Of a stretch of DNA of 7,934 bases, positions 6,291-7,934 are shown piece after piece. Made by a program: the position numbers and the translations under genes. The stretch's first letter is position 1. Each line of letters begins with the position of its first letter. Below the pieces are notes generated by a model. The model had not been told where the DNA came from. It ran no database searches and saw only the letters and a list, made by a program, of their open reading frames with translations. This DNA comes from Spirochaetales bacterium (GTDB taxonomy: Bacteria > Spirochaetota > Spirochaetia > DSM-16054 > Sediminispirochaetaceae), in NCBI GenBank assembly GCA_021767325.1, contig JAASTM010000092.1, positions 1 to 7,934 on the forward strand. The letters are read 5' to 3'.

Positions 6291-7934
6291 TCAAAAACTG
6301 TAGACCAGATTCAAACTCAGAACCCAATACAGCTTGCTTTCATTGCTCTCCTCATAGCTGCTCAGAGTAAAATCGCCGTCCAGAGCGTAACCTCCCTGCA
6401 GGGGCACCTGAATGCCGGAATTAAAATCATGGCGGAGCCCGCGATAGCCGTGGGCCAGCACATAATCGGCAGTCATAGAAAAGGGGGCTGTCTTTCCGGC
6501 CACGGATATTCCGGCGGAATAGTGAAAATAGTTGCCCGCTTCCGCGCCGATGGAAGTGCGATTGATCCACTCCCACTCGAAACCGACCCTGCCCTTGAGT
6601 TCGCTGCCCAGCGGAAATGCGAGCCTCGTCAGCGCCGAAGAGAGTACATCATCCCCGCTCGATCCGCTGCTCAGGTCGAGGGTTTCTGACAGCTCCACGG
6701 TATACTGCACAAAGTTGATCAATGGCTTCACGGTTAAGGCTGCCACGTACTGCTGCTCCCGGAGCGTTTCCGCTCCAACCTCACGGATGTTGCTCAGGGT
6801 AGCCGCTCCGCGGTACGTGAGCCCCGGATCCGGGGTATGACTGAACTCCGCCCCCAGCTCATGGTTCCAACTCTCACCGGCCTCCTCGCTCACATACCCT
6901 CCCTGGTATTCTCCATCCAAACTCATGCGCTCGGCCGGCAGCAGCGCGGCCTGCAGGTGCCAGTCGTAGGTATCCTTTACCCGGCTGCCGCCTTTGGTAC
7001 GTATAAAGGTAGAGGCGCTCCTCCCGGACAGCTCCCGGACTATCTCCTCACCCCGCCAGCCCAAGAGCAGCACTAAATCATGGCCGTCGTTTCCTCCGAC
7101 GGCTTTGGTAAAGTCATATGAGGGTCCGGCAAATAATCCCTGCCGGGGGAGATAATTTACACCCAGTCCACCTTTCCAGGAATACTGATACGCCTCATAT
7201 GCAGTCCCCTCGCCGCTGCTCCAGGCATCCACCCGCGAGACCCGCACGTTTGCTTCGAGATCCTCCTGCGGCAGCCAACTCAGCCCGGTGCCCGACTCCA
7301 AGCTGGTGGAGCGCAGTTCGCTGGTCTGGGTCTCGCTGCGGCTATAAATAGGCTTCAGATTGAGCAACAAGGCCAGTTGTTCCCCCATCGGGAAGGTGGC
7401 AGTAAGATTTCCGGCGGTGCCCAGGCTTTCGCTGCGGTCCTCCCGGTCATCCTCGTACTCCAGATCGCCCCGCAGATCTATCCCTACATTCCCAAGCGTG
7501 CCCACGGACTTGAAAGCCAGCTCGTCGCTGCGGCCGGATTCGGTTTCCACACCGGAGTCATCCCGGTTCACCCAGAGTGACTGGTACTCCAAGCTCATCG
7601 GCAGCGTCTCAATCAGTCCGGATGAAACCGAGAGCCCGAGGTGTGCGTCCGCGTCCTCGGATTCGATGTCGGCGGCTTCATTCAGTGTCTGCTTGAACCC
7701 GCCGGAAGACTGGAACTGCAGACGCTCGAACTCTATAGCCAGGGTACCGTCGTAGCGCTGGTCCTCTTTGACCGCTGACTGCAGCCGCACCACGGTCGCA
7801 TCGAAGGAGAGAATCGCATCCCCGCCCAGTGGCTGAACCAGACTGATTAGGGAATCGGAGCTCAGGTTATAAAGGGCATCTCCCGCTTTATCCTGTCCTC
7901 CCTGGCCCCCCACAGAGATCCGGCCGCTCAGGTC
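6291..7934 (-). CDS. Predicted outer-membrane beta-barrel protein, C-terminal 547 residues
   Basis: The gene enters from the right edge with the frame open to base 7934, so its N-terminus and any signal peptide are not visible; the GTG at 7913 is an internal valine. The visible part is rich in short alternating polar/hydrophobic beta strands joined by acidic, Gly/Ser-rich turns, with many aromatic residues near strand ends, and has no cysteines or long hydrophobic helices. It ends LYWVLSLNLVYSF, a final amphipathic strand with C-terminal Phe, the classic signal read by the BAM assembly machinery. Examples of candidate strands are FSMTADYVLAHGY, YALDGDFTLSSYEE and LKGRVGFEWEWINRT. I do not recognise a named family. 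A channel, an adhesin or a structural barrel are all possible. It converges on the TPR gene with a 21-base gap and no visible terminator hairpin. Confidence 0.75.
   Translation of the reverse strand, partial: DLSGRISVGGQGGQDKAGDALYNLSSDSLISLVQPLGGDAILSFDATVVRLQSAVKEDQRYDGTLAIEFERLQFQSSGGFKQTLNEAADIESEDADAHLGLSVSSGLIETLPMSLEYQSLWVNRDDSGVETESGRSDELAFKSVGTLGNVGIDLRGDLEYEDDREDRSESLGTAGNLTATFPMGEQLALLLNLKPIYSRSETQTSELRSTSLESGTGLSWLPQEDLEANVRVSRVDAWSSGEGTAYEAYQYSWKGGLGVNYLPRQGLFAGPSYDFTKAVGGNDGHDLVLLLGWRGEEIVRELSGRSASTFIRTKGGSRVKDTYDWHLQAALLPAERMSLDGEYQGGYVSEEAGESWNHELGAEFSHTPDPGLTYRGAATLSNIREVGAETLREQQYVAALTVKPLINFVQYTVELSETLDLSSGSSGDDVLSSALTRLAFPLGSELKGRVGFEWEWINRTSIGAEAGNYFHYSAGISVAGKTAPFSMTADYVLAHGYRGLRHDFNSGIQVPLQGGYALDGDFTLSSYEESNESKLYWVLSLNLVYSF

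Noticed and set aside
7911..7913. GTG as the start of the beta-barrel protein
   Set aside because: The frame stays open to the window edge with similar composition, and the resulting N-terminus would have no signal peptide, which a barrel protein needs.

Overview
The window has the look of a moderately GC-rich, double-membraned bacterium, and I would guess a free-living spirochaete of the Spirochaeta/Alkalispirochaeta type. This rests on three things: a soluble REC-PAS-HisKA_2 kinase in a style I associate with that group, an ApbE/FMN-binding pair, and a predicted outer-membrane beta-barrel ending in Phe. No marker gene proves the taxonomy. Genes are tightly packed and mostly GC-rich. Only the two divergent intergenic regions (610-865 and 4732-4850) are clearly AT-rich, and both hold plausible sigma70-type promoters.

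Layout: (i) 1-609, minus strand, the first 203 residues of a REC-PAS signalling protein that runs off the left edge. (ii) 610-865, a divergent promoter region. (iii) 866-3418, plus strand, an 850-residue soluble REC-PAS(x4)-HisKA_2-HATPase kinase whose REC domain is a close paralogue of the one in (i). (iv) 3405-4731, minus strand, a two-gene operon: a small membrane-anchored FMN-binding protein, then an ApbE FAD:protein FMN transferase. The apbE gene overlaps the kinase gene tail to tail by 14 bp. (v) 4732-4850, a second divergent promoter region. (vi) 4851-6269, plus strand, an exported TPR-repeat protein. (vii) 6291-7934, minus strand, the C-terminal 547 residues of a predicted outer-membrane beta-barrel protein that runs off the right edge.

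How the genes may work together: the two divergent REC-PAS proteins are probably parts of one signalling unit, and the first PAS region of the complete kinase carries a four-cysteine motif that could sense redox state or bind metal. The FMN-binding protein has the motif that ApbE enzymes modify, so the pair is very likely enzyme plus substrate, producing a covalently flavinylated electron carrier. The exported TPR protein and the beta-barrel protein are convergent neighbours in the cell envelope; a joint function is possible but not shown. No mobile elements, CRISPR arrays, tRNA or rRNA genes were seen. I do not see clear proof of an undescribed system; the best leads are the paralogous REC pair, the cysteine motif and the ApbE/FMN-binding module with its topology question.
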